Source: Saposhnikovia divaricata (taxonomy: Eukaryota > Streptophyta > Magnoliopsida > Apiales > Apiaceae). From it: a DNA stretch of 64,000 nt. The stretch lies in contig CM071598.1 of NCBI GenBank assembly GCA_036435485.1, positions 144,316,148-144,380,147 of the forward strand. The letters are read 5' to 3'. The translations under genes and the position numbers were made by a program. Below are positions 50,001 to 61,248 of this stretch, piece by piece. The stretch's first letter is position 1, and each line of letters begins with the position of its first letter. The notes under the pieces were generated by a model that was not told where the DNA came from, made no database searches, and saw only the letters and a list, made by a program, of their open reading frames with translations.

Positions 50001-50301
50001 ACATGGACCAGACTGGTTGGTGGGAAGGAAAGGCTCAGTGCTTGCCTTAGAAAATGCTCCTACTATTACTCAACCTTCCGTTGATGAGTTGACTGCAAAG
50101 ATAACTCGAGAATTGGAGAGCCAAATGGAGGCCAAAGTGAACAGAAAGGTCTAGGAGAACATGACTTGGTACTTGAAGAAATTAGGAGAGGCGAATCCTA
50201 CTCTCAAGTTTGATATTGGAGACTTTTGTGCAACCTTCTCAAGTGATCAAGACGAGACTGGCACTCCAATCACACAAACTCCAGGGGGCGCCACTTCTTA
50301 G
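47027..50301 (+). pseudogene. CACTA second gene: PB1-like plus Transposase_24-type protein, nine exons
   Basis: GT-AG introns that keep the frame suggest exons at 47027-47387, 47499-47776, 47964-48179, 48235-48514, 48624-48856, 48951-49154, 49246-49338, 49434-49550 and 49939-50301. The first exon has a PB1-like domain (NINLHHGGIFKKTTYYGGKR, then LYVDTVVDPEVE). Exon 5 has the core of the Transposase_24 (Ptta/En/Spm) family: KKGQPIGDRKVRAELSNFLG then LTHVNWHVVP. Exons 6-9 continue the family with TLWRVHKSRVKKDHY and NAARRNSYADPHTLGR. Exon 2 is Lys-rich. Two nonsense codons break the frame: TGA at 48108-48110 in exon 3 and TAG at 50152-50154 in exon 9, before the expected end at 50301. In the family this is the small DNA-binding protein, similar in role to TNPA. 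Confidence 0.82.
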
Positions 50302-50559
50302 TTCTGTTATCAAATTTGTGGTTTATCATACATTATTACTTTTGTGCGCTTATGCGCTTATGTTATTTGGTTATGTTATCTACTTTTACTATCGAATTTG
50401 AGATTGAATTGTTTTGGAGTTTGTTGGCGTAGTTTGGAGGTTTGGTTGGAGTAGTATGGAGATGGCTTTTGGTTTATTATGTAGTTTGGAATTAATGTAG
50501 TGGATCTTGTTGTGTTGGCTGGGAATATTATTAATGCAGAGCCTACATTTCAAAATTTC
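50302..50559 (+). other. CACTA 3' flank of the second gene
   Basis: T- and G-rich untranslated region with no further gene. It includes repeated GTAGTTTGGAGGTTTGG-like words. Confidence 0.5.
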
Positions 50560-51100
50560 AAAAATTTACCGTTACGTTTGCTTATTGTAGTGTTACATTT
50601 GTTAATATATAGTGTTATAATAAATAGAAAATAATGTTACAACAGATAAAAATGGTGTTACAATAGGGTATGTGGGCCCCCTATAAAATATTTACCAAGT
50701 CAAATGTAACATTTAATATGTGTTACAATTGCCCAGTATAGTGTTACAATAGAGGCTGGTGACGTGTACACAGTGTGCCACGTGGCGCCACATGTGTTGC
50801 CACGTGGCCACGTGGTGCCACGTAATGCCACGTATGCACATGGTGCCACGTCTGAAAAAATTGAACTGAGCTATTGTAACACTCAAAATGTGTTACAATT
50901 GGGCCCCTGGTGTTACAATAGGTGCCTATTGTAATACTTTTGCTACTGTTACAATAGAGAAGAAAAGCGTTACATTAGGGTATCTATTGTAATGCTCGTA
51001 AACGTAACGCTTCCTGGTGTTACAATAGATCTAATGTAACATTTTTCGGGCATATTGTAACATTAGAGAGGCGTTACATATGCTCATCTATGGCGTAGTG
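50560..51100 (+). repeat. CACTA right end with subterminal repeats
   Basis: More than a dozen copies of GTGTTACAATAG-like motif, in both orientations, run to the terminal repeat TATGGCGTAGTG. The cluster is denser here than at the left end. Confidence 0.85.
50761..50855. promoter_or_regulatory. Cluster of GCCACGTG-type motifs (G-box-like)
   Basis: In about 95 bp, GCCACGT or its near copies occur about seven times, three as perfect CACGTG palindromes. CACGTG is the plant G-box, bound by bZIP and bHLH factors. It may be a regulatory cluster or a local amplification of one word. Confidence 0.5.
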
Positions 51101-51103
51101 TTC

Positions 51104-54100
51104 TCCATTATACTCCCTGCTCCCTTTCGTCACCTTCTCTTTCTTATGTTTAGTTCTACCATGAAGATATACTCATGGCACTTGTGGAGAAATTTTCAAA
51201 CTTTTCTCATAAGGTTAACGTCTCAGTTTTATGCGTGAACGCCATCATGACTAATCCCAGACTCACGGTTAATATATCCTATCCCGTAACCTTTATGTTG
51301 TTTAGAAGTATAGGCTATCATTCCCTTTCTACTACATCAGCACACCTCTCAAACTCTTGAAAGACGCATCATCGTGACTCTCAAAGTCCTCTTCTGTCAT
51401 CAAGCATGGCTAACAATGAGGTTGTTGCTAATATCTCATTTCATCCCAAAACTTTGTTCATTAATCCATAAAGGCTTCAGACTCATTAGTCCATTCAAAC
51501 GATACTACCACAATTTTATAACGTTTATATTAGTGTGAAATGCCAACTTTGACACTGTACAGAGGTCGATCTTGAGTTGGTGAAACCTTCTCTTCAAACT
51601 TATCCTTGAAAAATAACAACTACTCATTTTAACTAATCAACAATCCCCCCATTTCCGGTAAGGGTATCAGTTCTCGATGGTATATGTAAGATGTCATACG
51701 CTCGTCCCCCTTCACAACTGGCGCCAATCAGCCTGAGGCCTGCATGCGGCTGCGATTCCCAATAAACTTGATTAGGTGGTAGTCTCGAAGGATCATTGAC
51801 ATATATCCCTGCATCCATTAGCTATTAGGGGCCTGTTAAACTTTATGTCTCTCTATGTGCATCACTCCCTTTAAGCTAAGTAAAGCTTCACATTCTTGCC
51901 ACGATATTTCTTCCTTTCTTGTCCATCTCGCTTCCATGCTAGTTTCCTCTGAGGATATGTTTTACATCGCAATCGATTTGCATTTCCTGGATCAGGAAAA
52001 GTCTTGGTAACTCCTGAATTCATTAATATAACATCCTGACAACGGTTGGTAGGAGCGTATTCCCAACCACCTCATCATTTCTTATAACTTTCCCCACACC
52101 AATATTAAAGGTCTTGTGGTATGCCCTGACATGTTATCTCTACTTCAATAATTACTCGACATAACGCTCTGGCTGCACAATTACAACATTTGGTTTTTGA
52201 TCTCATATTGGTGTAACGGTTCACAATTGTACCTCCCGTTCACCTTAGAGTAATCACTTTGAAAGGAACGGTTTCCAAAATAACAAGGTCCAATAGATAA
52301 TCTCAATAAGAATTCCACATTGGATGTTCCAAGAATGTTGATGGTTCCAAATACTAGGAGTCTCGATTTTTGGAGATGTAAGGATGGACAGAAATAATAC
52401 AACAAGGTTTATTCCTTCCCGTCCTGATAATTCTGTAATATGACACCATAGAGAATGTTGCACAAGGGCAATGATTGTTGGGTACAAAAGTCATAAAGAC
52501 GGTCTTTATACAATTCTTACATCGGGTGGATACTTTTCCTCCTGAATAATAAGAGGAAATCTAAAGTCGCATTGATGAAGGTCAGCCAATAGAAAGCAAT
52601 TCTACTCCATGATAATTAAAGAATGAAGGAGTTTGTCACTCAAGTAATCAATGGTTTCAAATGAATTCTCATTGTATGAAATGAAAGAATAAAATATTCA
52701 AGTGATATAAAGTCTGATACGAAGATGGGTAGAATTCGAGTTGAGTGGGCGACCTCATTAGGTCTCAATCAAGTTATTCATCGAACTTTCATCATCATGC
52801 TTTATCGTAGGCAAAATGCATGGCAGAATTGCTGAATAAATTAAATTGGGAGTTGGACCAGTGAAACAATAACTAGTCCTTTTCAAGAAACACTAGCAAC
52901 TAGCTAGACAAGATTTGCTCGTCCACCTGTTTGAGACATCACCACTAGCTAGGACAATTAGCTAGGTGTTCTTCACAAAATTACAATTTTGACTAGTTAG
53001 AACAATCAACTAGTCATTCATATTGACATATCGACTAGCCAGTTCCAATTGGCTAGAACGGAATTTCAACATCGTAGCCATTGAAGAAACCTTAGGCTTC
53101 TCGGACAACGAATGAAAATAAGAAGTTATTAAGTTTGAAAAAGAAAACTATAAAATCTGAAGAGAATGTTCTAGGTATCGGAACAATCGATAACCTCTCA
53201 TCAAATATTACTTATCAGTGAAACGGTCCACCCAAGGGTGTCTCCGTACACATGCTTTATCAGATCCGACAATAGAATTAAATTCGGAATACCAATATCA
53301 AAATGATATCCTTACTATGATTTCAATGTACAATGTACAATCTCATCTTGAATAGAAGAAAAGAATTCATGAGGGATGTATGGGCATTAGGTCATCCGTG
53401 TCCTCAGTAATTTGTTAAATATTTATGAGCTCAACTGAAGAGTGCAAGTATGAAAGAAGCAATCACATATCAATATTCGTTAAGTAGTATTCGTCGATTA
53501 ATTAAGGAAATATTTGTTGAACATCCCTTGGATAATTGAAAGAAAGTGTAAATAGTCCTGAGCAGAAATGATTATAAACTTCAAATAGAATGCTCGGGAT
53601 CAATTAAGATACTTTGGATGAGTCCCGGTTTCGAGAAAGGATATTACTGGTTGTTATTCCACAAGTTTGAAGTAGAAAGCTAGGAGGGTTACCTGATATA
53701 AACTAATCGAGGTAACATGGTTAGTGAACAGTTTAAAATGAAGTAGTGCACCAGCCGGTAGTTATCAAAATAAATTAATAATCATTCGTGCATCTCATTA
53801 TCACCACTATGAGGGTAACTCCATCTCTTCGTCTTCGTAATACAAGACACCAACTAGTGCGTCTCTCAATCATCATCTTAAAGTCATTTATCGAGTTAGG
53901 GTTTCACAAATATATCTGTCATTTCCGTGCTTTATCTTGAAAACCAAGCTTCACATCATTCCGGGGACACCTGCTAAGTCCATAGGGTCCTACTTTATGC
54001 TTTTCGACATGAATCACAAGTGGCCAGTTCCCCCTGGGAACAGATCAAAGAGATCTCTCAGGGATCTCAGTGCAGTCCATAGGTTCAGTGGCGGGTGTGT

Positions 54101-54906
54101 GTATGTGAACATATACCAAAAATATTGAGGTCTACCATACGTATATACGTAGTCCCTGCTAACATCTCTATCAAAGATCCCACTCTAGACCCGCTGGTCC
54201 TTTCTTTTGGTAGACTTTGAGATCACTGTATCGTTCGTTGAAACCATATTCAACTTCTCTTGAGTCCCTTTGTTAGTTCTACTTGTTTGTTCTCTAAGTT
54301 GAACTACCATGTTCTAGCGTTCGAATCATGCGTGGAATTATCTAGCACGCTCGTCTTATGATAACATTCTCGTATAACACATGTAAAATTCGCCATCAAG
54401 GGTAATGGAATCCACAACGACATAGTGACCAACCTTCAGGTAAACCCGTTACTTATCGAAAATCGGATCTCATATCCAAAGTAAAAGACTTTCATTAACC
54501 CAAGTACTAAGTACCCTTAATTATGTAGGGAAGTCCAAACTTCTTGATTCTTAAAATGCCGCCCCCTAAACTGTGGAGGAATATGGGCCACAAAATTTAT
54601 GCCAGCCTTGTCATCCGATCATATTGGCAATATCGCCTCTACCTCAGCTGCTCTCGAGATTTCGCTCTGCTTCCTATTTCATTACCTATGATAGGTCATG
54701 TACGACTCTCAATCTCTATTCATCATTCTGAAGGTCTCTAGGGATTCTATCGACCCTAGTATAATACCTTCAGTAACACTCCAGTCCATTCTACTCACCG
54801 GTACCTCTTCCGGTAGTCCAATCATAAGTTTACTACGATCTCTTATGTCATTCTCCTACTTAGACTTAACTCCCAACACTCTCATTTCTGAGTACTGTAA
54901 CTTATC
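51104..54906 (-). pseudogene. Element B decayed internal region, part 2
   Basis: Aligns with 25906-29684 in A. It carries the same degenerate RNase H stretch (51170-51330) and the CTAG-rich cluster (about 52868-53060). No open frame supported. A plus-strand 63-codon frame is present in both A and B (28712-28903 and 53937-54128), but lies antisense to the element and I do not call it. Confidence 0.7.
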
Positions 54907-54918
54907 GCTCTGATACCA
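54907..54918 (-). other. Primer binding site, element B
   Basis: Minus strand TGGTATCAGAGC, four bases from the LTR. Confidence 0.9.
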
Positions 54919-54922
54919 TTTC

Positions 54923-57900
54923 TGTGACGCCCCCAAATCTGAGGTCAGAGATTCAGGTCGTCACGTCACCATCCAACCATAACATACCTGTATTAACTTT
55001 ACAACTCAACAATACATCCATTCAGACCTCAATCTTACACACAAGCAAGTTAGAGTCTCAGAAACGATAATCAAAAGTGCCACTAAATATTACAATTCAT
55101 TTATACAGATCAGAGTCTTACGCAATTCCACTTATACAACTATACTTGAAGACAAGTCTTACTATTACAGTTGAAAACCTATCAGACTTACTCTGTAGTA
55201 TTTATCAGAAACTAAATCATCTCCGGGGTAAATCTTCTACTCCTCTTCTGCTGTTGCGGAATTAACCGACCAAATTCTTCTCTTTCTGAAAAGTTTTTAT
55301 AAAGCAAGAATGAGCTACATAATGCTCAGCAAGTTCACCATTTTGTAACATAATAATGGGGTTTATTTCGAAAACATTCCCAACTATATGGGTATATATC
55401 TCAGATTTCAAAACATAATTGGATGTTGTATATGTCCGAGTTTGAATAAAACATCTATACTCACTAAGGAGCTTTAAGAATAACATATGAACCCTTTATA
55501 AGGTTCCCATTTCAACATATCTCAAGTTTGAAAATATATACATATGAGTATATCATTTTCGGCAAAACACTCTACGATTAACATACTGTACAGGGAATAC
55601 TTCATTGCAAACCTCTTTCCTTCCATTAGCTTAGAAGGTTTCTCGTACAAAACATTTCATTCTTTGAAACAATTGCAAGAGTGCACTAACACGTGCCAAT
55701 CTTTATAGAAAATCTTGCAGTTCTAGATACTGCACGATGTCAATATTTTCTCATCAAAATAGAACACTATCAGCAAGTTGGCACAAAAGCCTAAGAAGCA
55801 GTGTTTGAGTATTTTTCCAAAGTGGAGGATGGGACTGGAAGAAAACATAAAAACCTGACAGGGATTGACGATGATCAGTCGCCACATCCAAGTCCAATAA
55901 TTCGCGGGTCTTCTCTACCGGTAGAAGGATAGAAACTACATTCGTAACTATCCCTTGGGTGAAAACTACATCCGTAATCACCCTCGATGAAAACTACATC
56001 CGTAATCATCCTTCGGCAACACCTGGGCTGGAATAATAATTGATGGACCGCCTGGCTCACGGCCGCTTACACATCCCGGGAATCGTTCATCAACGGTTCC
56101 CACACCTGCCAGAGTCCCTTTTTCTTTTTCTTTTAAAACTTGATTTTGATTGAAAACAGAGTAATTGAGGTCCGACATCAGTCGACCGATGATTCTTGAA
56201 ATCATACAAGAAGCAGAACCTGACCGGGGGTTTTTGAAAATGTTTTGAGTTCGAAAGAGTTCGAGTTTGAATGTATTAAATGTGTCTTGGATTGACTACG
56301 TCTTTAAGATAATGAACGATAATTAATAAATAATATTTTAAGATTTAATATTAATAATTAATAAAATAGTTATTCGATAGAATAAACTTTTAATCCAAGA
56401 TAGGGTTTCGAGTATTTACGAAAATATAACAATAATTACTTGAGTATACGATACTCCCCGAATGACCCATCGGGTTTTCGTAAACTAGTTACGATATAAT
56501 AATATACCGCTCCCTGGTCAATAGTATATACGGACCGCTACGACCTCTATTGCTAGAGTCATTGCCCGAAGAAAACATTTCAATCTAAGTTCAAGGGGTA
56601 CAAGCATATATGTACTTATACAATCTCAATTGCATCAATACTTCGATAAACATAGCATTTGATATAATTGAAAACTACAAACACAACAGTGAAAGTCCTT
56701 GTATATGGATAAGTTTTGAAAAGTAAACTTGCCTTGGTTTGGTTGGGGTGGTCGAGCGTGCGGAGTCGAACGATCTATACATAAGCAATAACCGCTCGTT
56801 AGTACCTTAACAATATCTCTTTAATTACGGGGTTTTAGGGGGGTACGAGATTAACTTAATGACCTCGTCTTATGACACTCTAGCCCCACTATAGGTTCAT
56901 GTCATCACTCGATTACGCTCGTCACTTAATCGACTTAATTTAGTTACCACATTCGAATCATAACCATTACCCCTAGAATTATGCTCCACTAACGACTTTT
57001 TCCCTTGCGCAAAATTTACTCTAGCATTTTTATAAAATTCAAAAATTCATATTTTAATCCAATTCTTTTTGGGGGGTCTTCACCACTGCATTCCCTAACT
57101 TCTAAAATTTTTCCATGATCCCACATATATTTTTAGGGGTTTAAACAAGGTTCACAAGGGGGTCACTTAGTGCAGTCCGGAATCCAGAAACACAATTCAC
57201 TTCTCCGGCTATAACTTAAAATATATACATCACCTAGCCATGAACCTTACATTTCCAGAAACTACATTCAATTATCTTTCCAACAATATATGGTAGGACA
57301 TCAGGGGACAAAATTTGCTGGTTCAAAACCGGGTTACAAGACAGGTCAATGCTCCTGGAAAAACTCAGCAAGCATATACTACTTAGATCAACCATTTTTC
57401 ACAATTCCACAACACAACCAACACTTAATTCACTTAGTTCATGGTTTATAACACTCATGAAGATACATATACTATCCACAATCATAAAAGTCACAATCAC
57501 AACATCAAAACTCAAGATCCATGTCATCCATTACTTACACAACCAAGATTAACTCATATATACATGGATCTACTACCAAACATTATAAACACTACATAAC
57601 CAAAAGGGTTTATGATTTTTATACCTTCTTGAGTAGCTAAAGACCTTGGGTGAGCTTTACAACCACTAAGAACACTTGGATGAGCCTTTAAAGACCTTAA
57701 TCCTTCAAGATCTAAAAGATAAACATACATGGTTACTATTCACTCAATTTTCAACAATTTATAACTCAAGATTGGATGGTTAGAATGGCTTGAAATTCAT
57801 AGCATACCTTCTATATGGAGTGTAGAGGACCTAGGAATTTTGCCTTGAATTAAGAGTGATGAGAAGTGGAAGAAAGAACTTCTCTTCCCCTTGTTTCTAG

Positions 57901-58579
57901 CTTTGGCCGAGAGCAATAATGCTAGAGGGGGGGAAGAGTTTTTGTTTTTGCTTTTGGGTGTTGGTTGAAATAAAGTAAGGTGTTGGGTGATATGTATTAG
58001 TCATATGTATTATTGTATCACATGTTGGCACCCTAGGTAGTAGACTAGGCATGCACCATACTCCTTTGTCCCCTAGAATAATGCACCAACTAATCACTAT
58101 TCATTGGTTGCTTTTGCATTTTCTAGTTTGCTTTTCTAACAATCTAGTTACATGAAGCTTGCATGTAATATCTTTCCTTGTATTATTATTCCTCCACCAA
58201 TGCTTGTCACTTAATCTTTAATTCATATCGTATCTTAATTAATCCCTCGTAATAATATTTTGTCGCGTAGAGATTTCCCTTATAATTCCTTAAGTACTTA
58301 ATTGTGTAAATTCCTCGAATGTTCATAATTCCTCGTCATAATTCTTAATAAATCTTTTAATACTCTAACCATTCTCAAATCCCAAGTTTTATAAATCTTA
58401 CTAACAATAAGACTCCTGCCTTCACAATCTTCCTTTTTATCTTACATAATGAATGCAACAACATAATCTCTCAGACAATCAATTCTATTAATCAACAGGG
58501 ATGACTAAAAAGGTTTCAACTTCACAATGTCATATGATATTATATAAAAGAAAATATTACAAAAATTAGGGTTCTTACA
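54923..58579 (-). repeat. 5' LTR of element B (3657 bp)
   Basis: Pairs with 36417-40070 and ends TTCTTACA at 58579, followed by ATAAG. Three-unit 27-bp repeat at about 55926-56010. Parts of it (57080-57560) match F's LTR almost base for base, which supports exchange between the two families. Confidence 0.94.
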
Positions 58580-58584
58580 ATAAG

Positions 58585-58955
58585 CTTCGCAACCTTTTCG
58601 TAATAACCGCTTTGCTTGCATAAACATTAAAAATTTAATTTCTTGCTTCTGTCCTTGAAATACTACCTCACTACCATCCTCAGTATAGAACTAAACTTGT
58701 TTCTTCCTACATTCAATCTGTGCATCACACTCTGTCAACCAATCCATTACTAAAATAACATCGAATTCTCCCAACTTAAAAGGTAATAAATCAGCATAGA
58801 AAAGATATCCTCCGATCTCAATACTACAATTAGGACACTCTCGATCTACAGAAATCATATCCTGATTAGAAACTTCTACCACTAAAGCTTTTTATAATGG
58901 TCGAATCTCACAGGGCAACTTACCAAGAAATCTTTCAGATACAAATGACTTAGTA
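58585..58955 (-). pseudogene. Element D protease, C-terminal part
   Basis: Minus-strand reading shows KSFVSERFLGKLPCEIRPL, a stop TAA near 58895, then the typical plant gypsy protease tail: LLPFKLGEFDVILVMDWLTE and IECRKKQV. A TAG follows at 58691-58693, then the linker to RT. The usual DTGA/DSGA active site is not in this piece and falls in the rearranged DNA. The protease would cut Gag-Pol into its mature parts. Cut on the left by B. Confidence 0.88.
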
Positions 58956-59034
58956 ATTTCTTGGTAAGTTGCCCTGTGAGATTCGACCATTATAAAAAGC
59001 TTTAGTGGTAGAAGTTTCTAATCAGGATATGATT
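58853..59034. repeat. Perfect 79-bp inverted repeat with 24-bp spacer
   Basis: Left arm 58853-58931 and right arm 58956-59034 are exact reverse complements over 79 bases. The left arm and spacer are protease-coding sequence of D, so the right arm is the added copy. Next to the right arm, gag resumes at a different place, so part of gag and protease has been lost at the same spot. Confidence 0.97.
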
Positions 59035-59593
59035 AGACCATTAGATAAACACTAGCTTCATTTCCTACGTACTAGGGTTTAAATCTCGACAACTCCGTAA
59101 ATTTGGCTTCATACTCAGCCACAGTCATTTCTTCCTGTTTAAACTCTAAAAATTGAACTTCTAACTAATCTTGCAAATATCCAGGTAAATAATTCTCATT
59201 AAACAACTCTACAAACCTGGGCCAAGTAATCACATCTCCTTCTGAAGCCTTAATAGATTCCCACCAAAAATTAGCTTCTGACCTCAAATAGAAACTAGTA
59301 AACTCCGCCTTCTTGCCATCTTCAACCCTAACTAACGTAAAGGCTTTCTCGATATCCATCAACCACGACTTAGCCTCTATAGGGTTTAAGGTACCTTTGA
59401 ACTTAGGTGGGTGAATAGCTTGAAAAGATTTAAAAGTTGCAGCAGGTTGGGCAGCTTGGTGTTGTTGGTGTTGAACAAAGGCAGCAGCTTACTATTGTAG
59501 TAGTTGAAACATTTGGGCCATTGTAGGGTTATCTTGGTTTTGCTGATCTTGGTTTTCTGTATTAGTGGTTTGTCGGTTTCTTCTAGGAGGCAT
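59035..59593 (-). pseudogene. Element D Gag, N-terminal part
   Basis: Minus-strand ATG at 59593 (MPPRRNRQTTNT). Two adjacent stops appear around 59488-59495. The gag core follows: FKGTLNPIEAKSWLMDIEKA, FWWESIKASEGDVITWPRF, an in-frame stop after PGYLQD (59162-59164), then EFKQEEMTVAEYEAKFTEL. This is the same domain as F's gag, but broken. The zinc knuckle is missing, lost at the inverted repeat junction. Confidence 0.88.
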
Positions 59594-60145
59594 CTTTCAG
59601 ATAAGAAAATGAACAGTAGGTAAACAACATGCAGGTTTATATAAAAGAAAACAGGTTTCAACTGTCTGGTACCAATAGACGATCGGTTTCGTTGAATCAA
59701 TACAGTATGGGTACAGTTTTAAGGTAATGCAAAAGGTTAATATGTGAACAGGTTAATAAGTATGAAAAGACGACATGGAAATACGGTATGTAAAGACAGT
59801 ATGTAAAAGCGATAAGTAAAATAGTTGACACGGGGATATACAAAATATATGCATACGTCACTGAGGACGAAACGATCCAACAACATAAGTTAAAGGTATC
59901 CAACCCTTCTTCAAGGGCGGCAGAAAGAAAGAAAACTAAACAACTATCCGTCTACTAGAAAAAAGGAAAGTAGGAAAATATTCTTAGCTAGTAGTAAAAA
60001 CATCTAACCACGAGTGGGCTCTAATAAATGTCCCACTCAACCGGTCTCAAGATAGATAATCTCTAGTCACGGGAACCACGAGTCTCACGGAGCTTAGACA
60101 GTGTCCAGTAAACCACACTCGAAAGCCCACGGGCCTCGGCTAGTA
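59594..60145 (-). other. Element D leader, cut by K
   Basis: About 550 bp upstream of D's gag. A minus-strand frame at about 60074-60145 reads ARGLSSVVYWTLSKLRETRG and stops. It sits where F has the end of its extra ORF and is weakly similar to it. Otherwise no gene. Confidence 0.5.
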
Positions 60146-61163
60146 TGTTAGGAATTATGTTATCCTTGATGATAAGCACACAAAAACACCTTGAAATTTT
60201 TTTTGTATAAGTTAATTTTGTAACTTATCACCGAATATCTAGTCTATAAATATCCGTTGATGAGGTAGTTAATCGATTGATAAGTCTGTAACATACTTCT
60301 TTAAGTCTCGTCAGATAAGTTGTTTGTTACTATTATAGTTGCTAGAATTCCTAAGTCATGTTGACTATCAATGGATTTGCAGAATAGGGTAGCTAATTGT
60401 ATATAAGCTGTGCTATGTAATTCTGTATAAGTGAAGTAATGTTTCAATCGATGAAGCTTCTACCTCAATGGATATGACACTCCAGCAAACAATATTCAAC
60501 CTATCGATCAATGTCTGCTTCAACGGTTAAAATGCTACAACCAATAATGTCTTGATATTAGCGGTTGATAGCGACTTGACATGCCTGACAGATCACATGG
60601 GTTGATAGACTTAAAAAGGGTATGGAAGCCAGTATTGGAAACGAAGAAGAAAAAGAAACATTCCTTATTCTCACAAGCAATTTAGCTGGTAAATCTAATG
60701 AAGATCTGTCCAAGACAATCCAGACAAAATTGTATCACATGGAGACGAGGAGTGGCAGCAAACCTGCAAATACTTTGACTTTGTAATATTTGCATTATTT
60801 GTAGGGTTTGTAAACTTGGAGTATATATATCTTCAAGTGTAGCAAGACTAAGTAAGAAGAAAACACTGAGCTGAAACGCATTGTGCATTAGGTTTTCTTG
60901 TAAACACTAAGTCTTGTACTTGCAGCTGTGTAAATTTTACACAGGTTATTTTCTTCAATACAACCCTCAGGTGGACTCGACAAATCCACCTGAAATTTTT
61001 TAAAGAGTGTGTTGTATGTGTGTTTATGTTTTTTATTTATGTTCTACAGTTTTATCTGTTAATATCAAATCCATCTGTTGTCCTGTTAATTCGAAAGAAT
61101 TTTCATCAAGATTGTATTTAACCCCCCTTCTACAATCATTTGGTGTCTTACTGGGAAATAACA
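60146..61163 (+). repeat. 5' LTR of element K (1018 bp)
   Basis: Starts TGTTAGGAATTATG and ends GGGAAATAACA, followed by the primer site. A TATATATA run at about 60822-60830 is a candidate TATA box. The paired LTR is outside the window. Confidence 0.78.
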
Positions 61164-61165
61164 AT

Positions 61166-61177
61166 TTGTATCAGAGC
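61166..61177 (+). other. Primer binding site, element K
   Basis: TTGTATCAGAGC, one base away from the initiator-Met complement TGGTATCAGAGC. Confidence 0.7.
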
Positions 61178-61248
61178 AAGCTTCTAACAAACAAGAAGTT
61201 TAAAGATCAAACACCATAGGGAAGAAGGACACAGGGGTAAAGATTCTG

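Larger units (their letters stand above)
42475..51100 (+). mobile_element. CACTA (En/Spm-type) DNA transposon, 8.6 kb
   Basis: The ends are CACTACGCCATA and its complement TATGGCGTAGTG, with imperfect matching to about 30 bp. The flanking TTC is at 42472-42474 and 51101-51103, the 3-bp duplication typical of CACTA elements. Element A at about 25903-25912 is the empty site with a single TTC. The element has two genes in the usual order: a TNP2-like transposase then a Transposase_24-like gene, both on the plus strand. Both are damaged. Confidence 0.96.
36417..58579 (-). mobile_element. Element B: chimeric gypsy element inserted in D
   Basis: Flanked by ATAAG at 36412-36416 and 58580-58584. D's coding sequence lines up across the site between early RT and late protease. 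Layout on the minus strand: 5' LTR (54923-58579), primer site, decayed internal region, foreign LTR fragment, integrase tail, polypurine tract, 3' LTR (36417-40070). About 13.5 kb after removal of the CACTA element. The LTRs differ by one base in the first 170 I compared, so B is younger than A. Confidence 0.93.
5837..60145 (-). mobile_element. Element D: oldest gypsy layer, split by four insertions
   Basis: Four coding fragments on the minus strand read in the right order for a single gypsy Pol when the insertions are skipped: gag (59035-59593), protease (58585-58955), RT to early RNase H (35194-36411), late RNase H to integrase zinc domain (5837-6454). The frame runs across the C insertion site and across the B insertion site when one duplication copy is counted, which shows the pieces were contiguous. 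Insertions are F (at 5831), C (6460-35188), B (36417-58579) and K (60146 onward). Both ends of D lie outside the window. Several stop codons and frameshifts make it the most decayed coding unit of the nest. Confidence 0.88.
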
